From CAVQNQ01 sp963714205 (GTDB lineage Bacteria > Acidobacteriota > Terriglobia > Bryobacterales > Bryobacteraceae), in the NCBI GenBank assembly GCA_963714205.1, contig CAVQNQ010000004.1, positions 62,001 to 126,000 of the forward strand: a stretch of 64,000 bases of DNA, given 5' to 3'. Below, piece by piece: positions 8,520-16,715 of the stretch (the stretch's first letter is position 1; every line of letters starts with the position of its first letter). The notes beneath the pieces are model-generated. The model ran no database searches and was not told the DNA's origin. It worked only from the letters and a program-made list of their open reading frames with translations. The position numbers were made by a program, and so were the translations under genes.

Positions 8520-9751
8520 GACAGACTCCCCACAGCCGTAGCCGTACCGGCGGCCGTAACGCGAGGCGCGCCGCTCGAGCAAAGCGCGCGCGCGGAACGC
8601 AGGTACGCGAAGGGTGCGCTCATGGCACCCAGAACCTCCGCTAAAGCCAGATCGAGCGGCATGTGGCCGGGCCGCCGCAGCACCGCCTTCGCCAGGTTCA
8701 CCGCGTGATATCGGACGAACCAGGCGAATCCCAGCGCGAGAACCCCGAAATCGCCCTCCACCAGGACCGCTCGCGTCCACCAGGCGTACAGCCCCACGCC
8801 GTAGTTGTAGAGGGTGCGCCGCAGCGCCCGCCAGTCGCGGCGATGGCGATGCCATATCAGCGCGGAAGGCTCGTAGACTATGCGGAACCCCCGCGCCAGC
8901 GTGCGGTAAAGGAACTCCTGGTCGGTTCCACAGCGGGCCGGCGTGCCGCACCCTAGGGCTTCGTCGAAGAAGCCGATCTCAGCGAGGCAGCTCTTGCGAA
9001 CCGCCATGTTTACGGAGGCGCCCGCTTCGCCCGCCGCCGCGGGGGAGATGGCTCCGGAATCCAGAATGCGGCGTTCCAGGCCGCGCGAAAAACCGTTGCT
9101 CCGCTCGAACCAGATCTGCGCGGGAGTTTCGAGTTCGATGGGCAGCGTGATGCCCGTGGTCACCGCCACGCTGGGGTCGTCGAAAGGCTCCAGCAGGGCG
9201 TCCAGCCAGCCCGCATCGGCGCGCGCGTCGTCGTCGGTGAAGGCCACGATGGGGTGCGAAGCCGCCAGCAGCCCACAGTTGCGCGCGGCGCCCTCCCCGG
9301 CGCGCGGTTCCCGCACGTAGCGGACGCCCGGAAAGGTGGCCACCAGGCGTTCGGTGCTGTCGTCGCTGGGGCAGTTATCCACCACGATGACCTCGTGGCC
9401 GCGCGCCAGGAGGGGAGTCAGGCTGGGCAGGCAGCTCTTGAGATCCTCGGTGCGATCCCGCGTGCACACCACCACCGAAGCCGGTCCGGAGGCACCGGGC
9501 GAAGCGGGGAGCGCCATGCGCCTCGACCACAGCACCATGGCGAGGGAACGCACACACTCGAGGAGCCGTCCGCCATCGATCGAACCGCCGGAGACCGGCA
9601 GGCAGAACCGGCCCACCACAGCCGGGCCGTCGCGCAAGAGAACCAAAGCTTGGCGATAATTCCCCAAATCAGTCAACCCGGCGGCGGCGGCGGAGACTTG
9701 AACGGCACGTACCGCCGCGGGTACAGAGGGATCTAAAGATTCATTGGTCAT
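8516..9751 (-). CDS. Glycosyltransferase family 2 protein (first gene of the operon)
   Basis: A 411-residue enzyme with the same plan as the third gene of the operon: an N-terminal accessory region of about 100 residues (LGNYRQALVLLRDGPAVVGR), then a GT2 domain starting at PASVVVCTRDRTEDL with the DxD-type site in IVAFTDDDARAD and IWHRHRRDW near the end. The ATG at 9751 is used because the ATG 60 bases upstream adds residues with no family likeness. The divergent TPR gene starts at 9927, so the 175 bases between them should hold both promoters. Substrate unknown. Confidence 0.85.
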   Translation of the reverse strand: MTNESLDPSVPAAVRAVQVSAAAAGLTDLGNYRQALVLLRDGPAVVGRFCLPVSGGSIDGGRLLECVRSLAMVLWSRRMALPASPGASGPASVVVCTRDRTEDLKSCLPSLTPLLARGHEVIVVDNCPSDDSTERLVATFPGVRYVREPRAGEGAARNCGLLAASHPIVAFTDDDARADAGWLDALLEPFDDPSVAVTTGITLPIELETPAQIWFERSNGFSRGLERRILDSGAISPAAAGEAGASVNMAVRKSCLAEIGFFDEALGCGTPARCGTDQEFLYRTLARGFRIVYEPSALIWHRHRRDWRALRRTLYNYGVGLYAWWTRAVLVEGDFGVLALGFAWFVRYHAVNLAKAVLRRPGHMPLDLALAEVLGAMSAPFAYLRSARALCSSGAPRVTAAGTATAVGSLS

Positions 9752-9926
9752 CGCTCGCGTATAGCCTTTGCACAGGCGATTCCATTCCACGCGCAACGTG
9801 TTGCGGCACACGGCGGCGCGCCAGGCATGCGAAAGCTTGGGAACTTATCCCATCTCTGGGCATAGCGAAGGCGCCGAAACCCCGGCCAAGGCGCTGGGCC
9901 TAGAATTGCCACTTGACCTCCGGTCT

Positions 9927-11426
9927 ATGAAGCGGGGTTTGGTGGTCGTAATCGCCCTGGTGACGGTCTGTGCCGCCGGACTGGCATTTCTCGCGATGCG
10001 GCGCGACGGAGAGAACAGCGCGACTCTGATGGCTCGGGGGCGCCAGCTTGCGGCGGCGGGAGACTATCGCCGCTCTTTGCAAGCGTTCCGGGAGGCTGCT
10101 CGCAAGGCCCCCGGCTCGCTCGAAGCGCACTACGGGCTGGCGCTGGCCATGTTGCGGACCGGCGATGCGGCCGAGGCGCAGCAGGAGCTGTACCGCGTGG
10201 TGCAGCGGAAGGAGGACTTCCGCGATGCCCGCGTGCAACTCGCCCGGGTGATGGTCCGACGGCCCAGCCTGGGGGATGCTCAAGACGGCTTCGAGTGGGC
10301 CGAGAAGGAACTGGCGGCGGCGCCGCAAGGCGCGCACGCGGCCGATGCACACTACGCCGAGGCCATCGGCCTATTGCGCCATGAGCAGGGCGATTCGGCC
10401 TTGGAGCATCTGAGAACCGCCGTGCGTCTGGACCCCGCGCACATCGATTCCGCGGTTGCGACCGCCATGCTTTTGCTCATCAGGGGCAACCAGCCGGGCG
10501 CTGAAGCCACGCTTCTGGCACTGCCGTCAAGCGCACGCTCCGAGGAGGCGCTGGGCGAGTTCTACCGTCTCGCCGGCCGGCCCGCGGTCGCCCTTGGTCA
10601 TTTTCGCAATGCTCTGCGGCTACAGCCGGATCTCAGCGTGGCAGCCGTCAACCTCTGCGACACCCTGTTCGCGCTCCACGACTCCACCACCGGGTGCGCG
10701 GAGCCGCTCGAGCGCCTGCGCGATGCCGGACAGCCGGAATTCCGGCATTTGCACGCGCTCTACTTGCTGCGCAACGGAAGCCCCGATGCCGGCCTCGCCG
10801 AGCTGGCCGGAATTCACGAGCGGTATTCCGGCGATCCCGACGCGCGCAGCCGCTGGCTGGCCGCGCTGGTAGCCATGGGCCGAGCCGAGGAAGCCGAACG
10901 CGTTCTCACCGGTATGACCCAGAGCGATCCCCGCGACGAGCGGGCCCTGGCGGAACGCGGCCATCTGCGCCTGCTTCGCGGCGACCGCGCCGCCGCGGCG
11001 GCGGATATCGATAAGGCGATGTCTATCGATCCCCAGCAGCCCGAGGCGCGCTATGAAAAAGCTTTCCTCGAGTACACGCTCGGCGACCAAACGCGCAGCG
11101 AATACGAGATCGGGGAAGCCACGCGCTTCGATCCGGGCTTTTTGCCGGCGCGCCTGGATTGGGCGCGCGAGCTGATCGCCGAGGGCAAACCGGCACTGGC
11201 GCGGGATGTCATCGAGAACACGCCCATGGAGCGCCGCAGCGTGCCTTCCGTGCGGGCGGCTCGCCAATGGACCGAAACGGGCTCGCCGGCCCGGCTCGCC
11301 GGAAAGCCCTTCGAGGGTCCGGGTTTGCGCCCCGATCTGATCGAGTACCCTTGCGGCCCGGTATTCCAGGCGATGGATCTCGAAATCCTGTCTTGGCCCA
11401 GGCTCCCGAGCGGCAGCGCTGGCTGA
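9927..11426 (+). CDS. Tetratricopeptide-repeat protein, membrane-anchored
   Basis: A 499-residue protein with an N-terminal signal/anchor helix (MKRGLVVVIALVTVCAAGLAFLAM) followed by repeated helix pairs of TPR type from about residue 35 (ARGRQLAAAGDYRRSLQAFREAARKAPGSLEAHYGLALAMLRTGDAAEA, shown here only as repeats of the A-G-Y-A pattern). TPRs bind partner proteins; no catalytic domain is visible. It stands alone between divergent glycosyltransferases and convergent rdgB, so a scaffold or assembly role in cell-surface glycan work is only a guess. The ATG at 9927 begins exactly at the positively charged end of the anchor helix, which decides it over an in-frame ATG at 9768. Confidence 0.75.
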   Translation: MKRGLVVVIALVTVCAAGLAFLAMRRDGENSATLMARGRQLAAAGDYRRSLQAFREAARKAPGSLEAHYGLALAMLRTGDAAEAQQELYRVVQRKEDFRDARVQLARVMVRRPSLGDAQDGFEWAEKELAAAPQGAHAADAHYAEAIGLLRHEQGDSALEHLRTAVRLDPAHIDSAVATAMLLLIRGNQPGAEATLLALPSSARSEEALGEFYRLAGRPAVALGHFRNALRLQPDLSVAAVNLCDTLFALHDSTTGCAEPLERLRDAGQPEFRHLHALYLLRNGSPDAGLAELAGIHERYSGDPDARSRWLAALVAMGRAEEAERVLTGMTQSDPRDERALAERGHLRLLRGDRAAAAADIDKAMSIDPQQPEARYEKAFLEYTLGDQTRSEYEIGEATRFDPGFLPARLDWARELIAEGKPALARDVIENTPMERRSVPSVRAARQWTETGSPARLAGKPFEGPGLRPDLIEYPCGPVFQAMDLEILSWPRLPSGSAG

Positions 11427-11435
11427 TGTTCTGAA

Positions 11436-11453
11436 CACGGCCGCGGGGCCGTG
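11436..11453. terminator. GC hairpin between convergent genes
   Basis: CACGGCC (11436-11442) pairs with GGCCGTG (11447-11453) around a 4-base loop, in the 37 bases between the stop of the TPR gene and the stop of rdgB. There is no T tract on either strand, so it is at best a weak bidirectional terminator or an mRNA 3' end stabiliser. Confidence 0.35.
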
Positions 11454-11463
11454 CACGAGGAGG

Positions 11464-12069
11464 CTATGGCCGCGCCTCGGAAGGGCGGCTTCCCAACAAG
11501 TCCGCCAGCATGGCCCGCAAGGCTTGGCCGCGATGGCTCAGAGCGAACTTCTGTTCGTCGGTGGCTTCTCCGAAGGTGCAGCCCAGCGCTGGAGACCAGA
11601 ATAACGGGTCGTAACCGAAACCGGCCTGGCCGCGGGGCTCGGCAATGAGGATCCCCTCCACTTGGCCGCGATACACGCTCCGGACGCGGCCTCCCTCGGC
11701 CAGCGCGAGGGCACAAACGAAGCGCGCAGAACGATTCGCGACGCCGCGCAGTTTCTCGAGGAGCAGCCGGTTGTTGGCCTCGTAGCCGGCGCGCGGGCCG
11801 GAAAATCGCGCCGAGAATACCCCCGGCGCGCCGCCCAGGGCGTCCACTTCGAGGCCGGAATCGTCCGCGAAGAGCAGTCCCGAAGCGTGGGGCGCATAGT
11901 GCAGGGCCTTGATGACGGCGTTCTCTTCGAACGTGGCGCCATCCTCCACGCACGGGGGGATCTGCCGGTAACCGGCGAGCAGTTCGATCTCGACCGGGTT
12001 GCCCTGGGCGGCCATACGAAACTCGCGCAGCTTGCCTGGATTGCCCGTGGCGCAATAGAGCCGGATCAA
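11464..12069 (-). CDS. rdgB: XTP/dITP diphosphatase (RdgB/HAM1)
   Basis: A 201-residue house-cleaning nucleotide diphosphatase that hydrolyses XTP, ITP and dITP to monophosphates and keeps deaminated purines out of DNA and RNA. Family motifs are all present: ATGNPGKLREF at the N-terminus, EENAVIKA, FADDSGLEVDALGG, GFGYDPLF and the C-terminal ALSHRGQAL. Length matches the family. The start overlaps the end of rph by 4 bases (ATGA), a common rph-rdgB pairing in bacteria. Confidence 0.95.
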   Translation of the reverse strand: MIRLYCATGNPGKLREFRMAAQGNPVEIELLAGYRQIPPCVEDGATFEENAVIKALHYAPHASGLLFADDSGLEVDALGGAPGVFSARFSGPRAGYEANNRLLLEKLRGVANRSARFVCALALAEGGRVRSVYRGQVEGILIAEPRGQAGFGYDPLFWSPALGCTFGEATDEQKFALSHRGQALRAMLADLLGSRPSEARP

Positions 12070-12782
12070 AGCGGCGCCACCTTTTTCTCGAGTTCGATCA
12101 ACTGGGCAATACCGGCGCGCGCCAGCGCAATCAGGCTGGCCATCTGTTGGTCGTCGAACGGGCGGTGTTCGGCGGTGGCCTGAACCTCGACGAAGCGGCC
12201 CGCGCCAGTCATCACTACGTTCATGTCCACGTCAGCCTGGGAATCCTCGTCGTAGCACAAGTCCAGCATGGGGACGCCGCCCACCAGCCCCACGCTGGTG
12301 GCGGCCAAGTAATCCCGCAGCGGCTGGCGCTTGAGCGCGCCGAATTGCATAAGCTGGCGGACGGCCAGAGACAGGGCCACGAAAGCGCCCGTGATGGAGG
12401 CCGTGCGCGTGCCGCCATCGGCCTGCAAAACATCGCAATCGAGCGTGATGGTGCGCTCGCCGAGCGCCGCCAGATCGACCACCGATCGCAGGGAGCGGCC
12501 GACGATGCGCTGGATTTCGTGCGTCCTCCCGGAGGCGCGTCCGCGGGTGACCTCGCGCGGCGTCCGCTTGGCCGTGGCGCGCGGCAGCATGGAATATTCA
12601 GCCGTCACCCAGCCCTTGCCGGTGTTGCGGAGGAACTGCGGGACGCCCTCCTCCACGCTGGCGGTGCACAGCACTTGCGTGTTCCCGGCCTTGATCAGGG
12701 CCGAGCCCTCCGCAGTCATCAGGTAGCCCGGAACAATCTCCACCGGGCGGAGGCTGTCCGCCGCCCGGTTATCCGCCCGCAT
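12066..12782 (-). CDS. rph: Ribonuclease PH
   Basis: A 238-residue phosphorolytic 3'-5' exoribonuclease that trims tRNA 3' ends. Diagnostic stretches: LRPVEIVPGYLMTAEGSALI, VLCTASVEEGVPQFL, GWVTAEYSMLPRAT, GRTHEIQRIVGRSLR, and the phosphate-site/active-site region ITLDCDVLQADGGTRTASI, followed by DMNVVMTGAGRFVEVQ. It overlaps rdgB by 4 bases and its start overlaps the stop of a small membrane-protein gene, so the three form one transcript. Confidence 0.95.
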   Translation of the reverse strand: MRADNRAADSLRPVEIVPGYLMTAEGSALIKAGNTQVLCTASVEEGVPQFLRNTGKGWVTAEYSMLPRATAKRTPREVTRGRASGRTHEIQRIVGRSLRSVVDLAALGERTITLDCDVLQADGGTRTASITGAFVALSLAVRQLMQFGALKRQPLRDYLAATSVGLVGGVPMLDLCYDEDSQADVDMNVVMTGAGRFVEVQATAEHRPFDDQQMASLIALARAGIAQLIELEKKVAPL

Positions 12783-12912
12783 TCTTCATCACCCAAAAGA
12801 CAAAGAACATGACGAGAAAAATGCCGGCGATCACCAGGATCACGCAGGGAAGACCGCCCTGAGGCACGGGCCTCGTCCTGGCTCTGCCCTTAGCCGGCTT
12901 AAACTTCGCCAT
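12769..12912 (-). CDS. Small single-pass membrane protein upstream of rph
   Basis: A 47-residue protein: a basic start (MAKFKPAKGRARTRP), a linker, and one transmembrane helix (CVILVIAGIFLVMFFVFWVM) ending KNAGG. The stop at 12769-12771 lies 14 bases inside rph, in a different frame, so the two are coupled. The basic N-terminus before a hydrophobic helix and the tight overlap favour a real gene over chance. No Shine-Dalgarno is visible; a TACCAT box sits 7 bases before the ATG. Function unknown. Confidence 0.6.
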   Translation of the reverse strand: MAKFKPAKGRARTRPVPQGGLPCVILVIAGIFLVMFFVFWVMKNAGG

Positions 12913-12962
12913 AAGTGCGATGGTAACACCGCGGTTTGCGCGCACGTGCCAGAATCGAACTA

Positions 12963-13403
12963 ATGACCCGCACGCACTCGATTCTCGCCGCGCTGACGCT
13001 GGCGGCAGCCCTGACCGGCTGCCGGGAAACTATCGCGCCCCAGCCGGTGCCCGATCTGTTCCCGCCCGTGATGGCTGGTGTCTGGCAGCGCACCGCCGCC
13101 CGCGAGACACCGGTCTCCGAGGCGCCCGACCCGGTCCCGCGAAACAGCGTCCAGCGCCTGCTGACGGCTTCCTATGCGGGGCCCGGAAAACTCGAGGCGC
13201 GCGCCTACGAACTCTCGACGCCCGCTGTGGGCCTCACACTGGCGCAACGCTGGCGGCCTTCGGCCGACACGGTCTATTTCAACCGCGGCCGCTACTTCGT
13301 GGTGGTGAAGTGGCAGGAGGCCGATCGCGGCGCGCTCCAGGCCTTTCTGCGTGCCCTCGAGGAGCGGATTCAGCCATCGGACGCGGGAAGCTCGCCGCAG
13401 TGA
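12963..13403 (+). CDS. Predicted lipoprotein of unknown function
   Basis: A 146-residue protein with a lipoprotein signal: hydrophobic stretch ILAALTLAAALTGC with the lipobox L-T-G-C and lipid-receiving Cys20. The remainder is a compact domain (EARAYELSTPAVGLTLAQRW, FVVVKWQEADRGALQAFLRAL) without a family I recognise. It is divergent from the small-protein/rph/rdgB operon with only 50 bases between starts, and lies 47 bases upstream of gatB, which appears to have its own -10 box. Confidence 0.65.
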   Translation: MTRTHSILAALTLAAALTGCRETIAPQPVPDLFPPVMAGVWQRTAARETPVSEAPDPVPRNSVQRLLTASYAGPGKLEARAYELSTPAVGLTLAQRWRPSADTVYFNRGRYFVVVKWQEADRGALQAFLRALEERIQPSDAGSSPQ

Positions 13404-13432
13404 GAGCGGGGGCTCTCCGTGGGCTGGTCCTT

Positions 13433-13438
13433 TATAAT
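13433..13438 (+). promoter_or_regulatory. -10 box of gatB (TATAAT)
   Basis: A perfect TATAAT ends 12 bases before the ATG of gatB. There is no Shine-Dalgarno in the 12 bases between, so the transcript would start about 5-7 bases before the ATG. No good -35 match is visible at the usual distance. Confidence 0.5.
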
Positions 13439-13450
13439 TGTAGACACATC

Positions 13451-14926
13451 ATGTCTTCCGCCTTAGCCGCGGTTACGCCCCAGGCGCTGGCGCGCTACGA
13501 GACCGTGATCGGCCTCGAAGTTCACGTGCAGCTAGCCACCGCCACCAAGATTTTCTGCGGGTGCCCCACCAGCTTCGGAGCGCCGCCCAATACCAATGTG
13601 TGCCCAGTGTGCCTGGGATTGCCGGGCGCGCTGCCGGTGCTGAGCCGCGAGGCGGTGGAACTGGCCATCCGGGCGGCCCTGGCGCTGAACTGCCGCATCC
13701 GCCCGAAATCGCGCTTCGCCAGAAAGAACTACTTCTACCCGGACCTGCCCAAGGGCTACCAGATCTCCATGTATGACGAGCCGCTGTCCGAACACGGCTA
13801 CGTCGACATCGTTGTGGAGGGAGCTTCGAAGCGCGTCGGCGTGACGCGTGTCCACATGGAGGACGACGCTGGCAAGAACATGCACGAGGGCTTCCGCGAT
13901 TCGGACCGCTATTCCTACGTCGACCTAAACCGCAGCGGAACGCCGCTGATCGAGATCGTCAGCGAGCCGGATATGCGCAGCTCCGCGGAGGCCTACGCCT
14001 ACCTGACGGAGCTGAAGCAGGTCCTCCAATTCGTCGAGGTCTCCACCTGTGACATGGAGAAGGGCCATCTGCGCTGCGACGCCAATGTTTCGGTGCGACC
14101 GTGGGGAGCCGCGAAGCTGGGCACCAAGGTCGAGGTGAAGAATCTCAACTCGTTTCGGTTTCTCAAGGAGGCGCTGGATTACGAGGTGGTGCGGCAGGTC
14201 GGCGTGCTCGAGGGCGGCGGCCAGGTGAAGCAGGAAACGCGCCTTTACGATCCGGACGCGGGCGAAACGGCCGGTATGCGGAGCAAGGAAGAGGCGCACG
14301 ACTATCGCTATTTTCCCGAGCCGGACCTGGTGCCGCTCCGCGTGGGCGAAGAATGGCTGGAGCGGATTCGCGCCGCCATGCCGGAGCTGCCGGCGCGCAA
14401 GCGGGAGCGGTTCGCCGCCGAATTCGGGCTGCGCGAGTACGATGCCGAAGTGCTCACGCAGACGCGCGCCGTGAGCGAGTATTTCGAAACCGCCGCGCGG
14501 GTGTCGGGCGATCCCAAGACCACCGCCAACTGGGTCATGGGCGACCTTATGAGACTGCTCAAGGCCGAGGGGAAGGAGATTTCCGAATCCCCCGTTTCCG
14601 CGGAGAACCTGGGCGCACTGGTGAAGCTGATGGCGCGCGGCGAGCTCTCCGGCAAGCTGGCCAAACAGATCTTCCCCCAGATGTTCTCGACCGGCGAAGA
14701 GCCCGCGGCCATCGTGGAGCGCGAGGGGTTGAAACAGATCAGCGACACCGCGGCCATCGAGAAGATCATCGCCGATGCGATCGCGGCCAATCCCAAGCAG
14801 GTGGAGCAGTATCGCGGCGGCAAGAGCAGCGTTCTGAATTTCCTGGTGGGCCAGGTGATGCGGGCCACGCGCGGGCAGGCCAACGTGGCCCTGGTAACCG
14901 AACTGTTGAAGCAGAAGCTGGGGTGA
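13451..14926 (+). CDS. gatB: Asp-tRNA(Asn)/Glu-tRNA(Gln) amidotransferase subunit B
   Basis: A 491-residue GatB, the subunit that binds misacylated tRNA and phosphorylates its Glu/Asp before amide transfer. Seen: YETVIGLEVHVQL at the start, the zinc cysteines in FCGCPTSFGAPPNTNVCPVCLG, RKNYFYPDLPKGYQISMYD, DLNRSGTPLIEIVSEPD, EVKNLNSFRFL, and the C-terminal tail domain with KSSVLNFLVGQVMRATRGQAN that contacts the tRNA elbow. gatA and gatC are not adjacent, as is usual for this phylum's scattered gat genes. The ATG at 13451 is used; the longer upstream frame overlaps the lipoprotein gene and lacks family likeness. Confidence 0.97.
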   Translation: MSSALAAVTPQALARYETVIGLEVHVQLATATKIFCGCPTSFGAPPNTNVCPVCLGLPGALPVLSREAVELAIRAALALNCRIRPKSRFARKNYFYPDLPKGYQISMYDEPLSEHGYVDIVVEGASKRVGVTRVHMEDDAGKNMHEGFRDSDRYSYVDLNRSGTPLIEIVSEPDMRSSAEAYAYLTELKQVLQFVEVSTCDMEKGHLRCDANVSVRPWGAAKLGTKVEVKNLNSFRFLKEALDYEVVRQVGVLEGGGQVKQETRLYDPDAGETAGMRSKEEAHDYRYFPEPDLVPLRVGEEWLERIRAAMPELPARKRERFAAEFGLREYDAEVLTQTRAVSEYFETAARVSGDPKTTANWVMGDLMRLLKAEGKEISESPVSAENLGALVKLMARGELSGKLAKQIFPQMFSTGEEPAAIVEREGLKQISDTAAIEKIIADAIAANPKQVEQYRGGKSSVLNFLVGQVMRATRGQANVALVTELLKQKLG

Positions 14927-14929
14927 TAC

Positions 14930-15382
14930 ATGCTGAAGATTGGGGACCGGGCGCCGGAGATCCAACTGCCCACCGACACGGGCGAACCGTTCCGGCTATC
15001 GGATCTGAAAGGCCGCCGCGTGGTGCTCTATTTCTATCCGCGTGCCAATACGCCGGGTTGCACAGTGGAGGCCTGCGAATTTCGCGATAACCTCGCGGCC
15101 TTCGGGGCCAAGGACGCCGTGGTGGTGGGAGTCTCGCCGGATAAGACTGGCGCGCAGGCCAAATTCAAGGAGAAGTTCGCCCTGCCGTTCACTTTGCTGG
15201 CCGACGAAGAGAAGTCCGCGGCTCAGGCGTACGGCGTGTGGCAGGAGAAGAACATGTACGGCAAGAAGACGATGGGGATCGTGCGCAGCACCTTCGTCAT
15301 CGGGCCCGATGGAAGGATCGAGAGGATTTATTCCAAGGTGACGGCCAAAGGCCACGCGGGCGAGGTGCTGGCGGAGCTGTAG
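14930..15382 (+). CDS. bcp: Thioredoxin-dependent thiol peroxidase (Bcp-type peroxiredoxin)
   Basis: A 150-residue peroxiredoxin that reduces hydrogen peroxide and organic peroxides. The peroxidatic Cys44 and resolving Cys49 lie in NTPGCTVEACEFRD, the arrangement of the atypical 2-Cys Bcp/PrxQ group; YFYPRANTPGCT and GVWQEKNMYGKKTMGIVRSTFVI are characteristic. It begins 3 bases after the gatB stop, so it is probably transcribed with gatB. Cytoplasmic: no signal peptide. Confidence 0.95.
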   Translation: MLKIGDRAPEIQLPTDTGEPFRLSDLKGRRVVLYFYPRANTPGCTVEACEFRDNLAAFGAKDAVVVGVSPDKTGAQAKFKEKFALPFTLLADEEKSAAQAYGVWQEKNMYGKKTMGIVRSTFVIGPDGRIERIYSKVTAKGHAGEVLAEL

Positions 15383-15502
15383 GCCATTAACTCGAAAAAT
15401 GTTCTCGCGCGGGCCGACGCGCTGCACCATAGGTTGCTTGGGCCAGTCACGCGGGCGCCTCACTCCTCGAAATCGAGCGCGGAGTTGACGAAACGTCGAG
15501 AA

Positions 15503-16696
15503 TCAGGACTTCTTGCTCGCCGCGTTCTCCCGCATTAACCTTTCACGCACGGCGGCGTAACTGAACACAACTTCAGAGATGGGAACCCCCATCACTTCGT
15601 TCTGTTTGAGGTCCCGCTGTCCAACCCCCAGCTCCTCGCCGAATCTGAGCGTGCTGTCGCATCTCGCAAACGGGGCCTTCCCGCGCTCGGCCATCGGATC
15701 GAATCCCATCACGGCCATGCCCACGGCGTCGGTCGCCACCGTATTCGTTCCGGCTATGATCACTCCCGGATTCACGGCTTCCTGGAGCCTCCCGGCCGTT
15801 TCTGAGCCGGTAGCTGTTTTAATGCCCTCAATGATCGCCAGGTGGACCGGCCGTGCCGCGTTAATCTCGGCGACGATCCGCGGAAGTCGATATCCGGCGT
15901 CTTTGGATACACCCGGGTGTATCTCCTGCGGCGCGCTCTTCGAAGGAGGTCTCGTCGCAAAGTGAAACACATTGCCGCGTCCTCCGTGCGGGCGCAGGCT
16001 CGGCTCGTCAACCCCGGCGTCCTCGCCATAGATGGTGCACGGAGTCGTTCCGTAAATGTTCTTCATGGAGAGCGTGACGCCCGTGGCGGAGTGCTCTTTC
16101 AGTTTGGCAAGCGATACGAAAACATCCAAGTCTTCATAAGAATGGTTCAGGTCGTACCCGGGGAACATGAGCCCGCCTCCGGGCACCATGAACCGCGAAT
16201 ACTTCTTCCCTTTTCCCAGGAAGTTGGTGTTCTCGAAATCCACGTTGTCGGCCGCGTTCAGAATGTCCTGCGGCTTCCAGTTCATCGACACCATCACCTC
16301 TTCGAGTGTCTCGGGAGTGGACCAGGGGCCTTCCACAACCCGGATGCGGCGCGCTCCTGCCTTGCCCAGCAGGTGTACCACCGACCCGATCATCCGCGGG
16401 TGCGACCAGAACGTGTCCTCCATCAGCGCGTCGCCCAGCCGCTGCCAGCGGACGCCGATGAAGTTCACTTTCACCGCCACGGTCTTCCCTTTTACCAGCC
16501 CGCCCAGGCCGCCCAGTTGGTCGAACATCGTTTCCAGCGTGGGGACCAGTTCATTTCCGTAGGTCTTGCATTTCCCGACCGTCACCTTCCCGGTGGGTGG
16601 AATGGCGGCCAAGGCCCGCGAAGACTGCGTCAGCAAGTAACCCGCCGCCCCGCCAGCTCCTGCCAGCCACTCTCTCCTGCTTATTTCGTGGTTCAT
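15503..16696 (-). CDS. DUF362 domain protein with Tat signal
   Basis: A 397-residue exported protein. The N-terminus has a twin-arginine signal (SRREWLAGAGGAAGYLL). The body matches DUF362, with KVTVGKCKTYG, AVKVNFIGVRW, a conserved LAKLKEHSATGVTLSMKNIYGTTP stretch, and GTNTVATDAVGMAVMGFDP near the end; other DUF362 proteins are linked to iron-sulfur or uncharacterised redox roles, but this one shows no ferredoxin cysteine motif. The ATG at 16696 has AGGAGA 5 bases upstream and leaves a 19-base gap from the preceding gene. Function unknown. Confidence 0.8.
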   Translation of the reverse strand: MNHEISRREWLAGAGGAAGYLLTQSSRALAAIPPTGKVTVGKCKTYGNELVPTLETMFDQLGGLGGLVKGKTVAVKVNFIGVRWQRLGDALMEDTFWSHPRMIGSVVHLLGKAGARRIRVVEGPWSTPETLEEVMVSMNWKPQDILNAADNVDFENTNFLGKGKKYSRFMVPGGGLMFPGYDLNHSYEDLDVFVSLAKLKEHSATGVTLSMKNIYGTTPCTIYGEDAGVDEPSLRPHGGRGNVFHFATRPPSKSAPQEIHPGVSKDAGYRLPRIVAEINAARPVHLAIIEGIKTATGSETAGRLQEAVNPGVIIAGTNTVATDAVGMAVMGFDPMAERGKAPFARCDSTLRFGEELGVGQRDLKQNEVMGVPISEVVFSYAAVRERLMRENAASKKS

Positions 16697-16715
16697 GATT
16701 GTCTCCTTCGCCTTC

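Noticed and set aside
8519..8951. N-terminal extension of the middle glycosyltransferase
   Set aside because: It overlaps the preceding glycosyltransferase gene by over 400 bases; the ATGA overlap at 8516-8519 and GGGGAG give a clear start.
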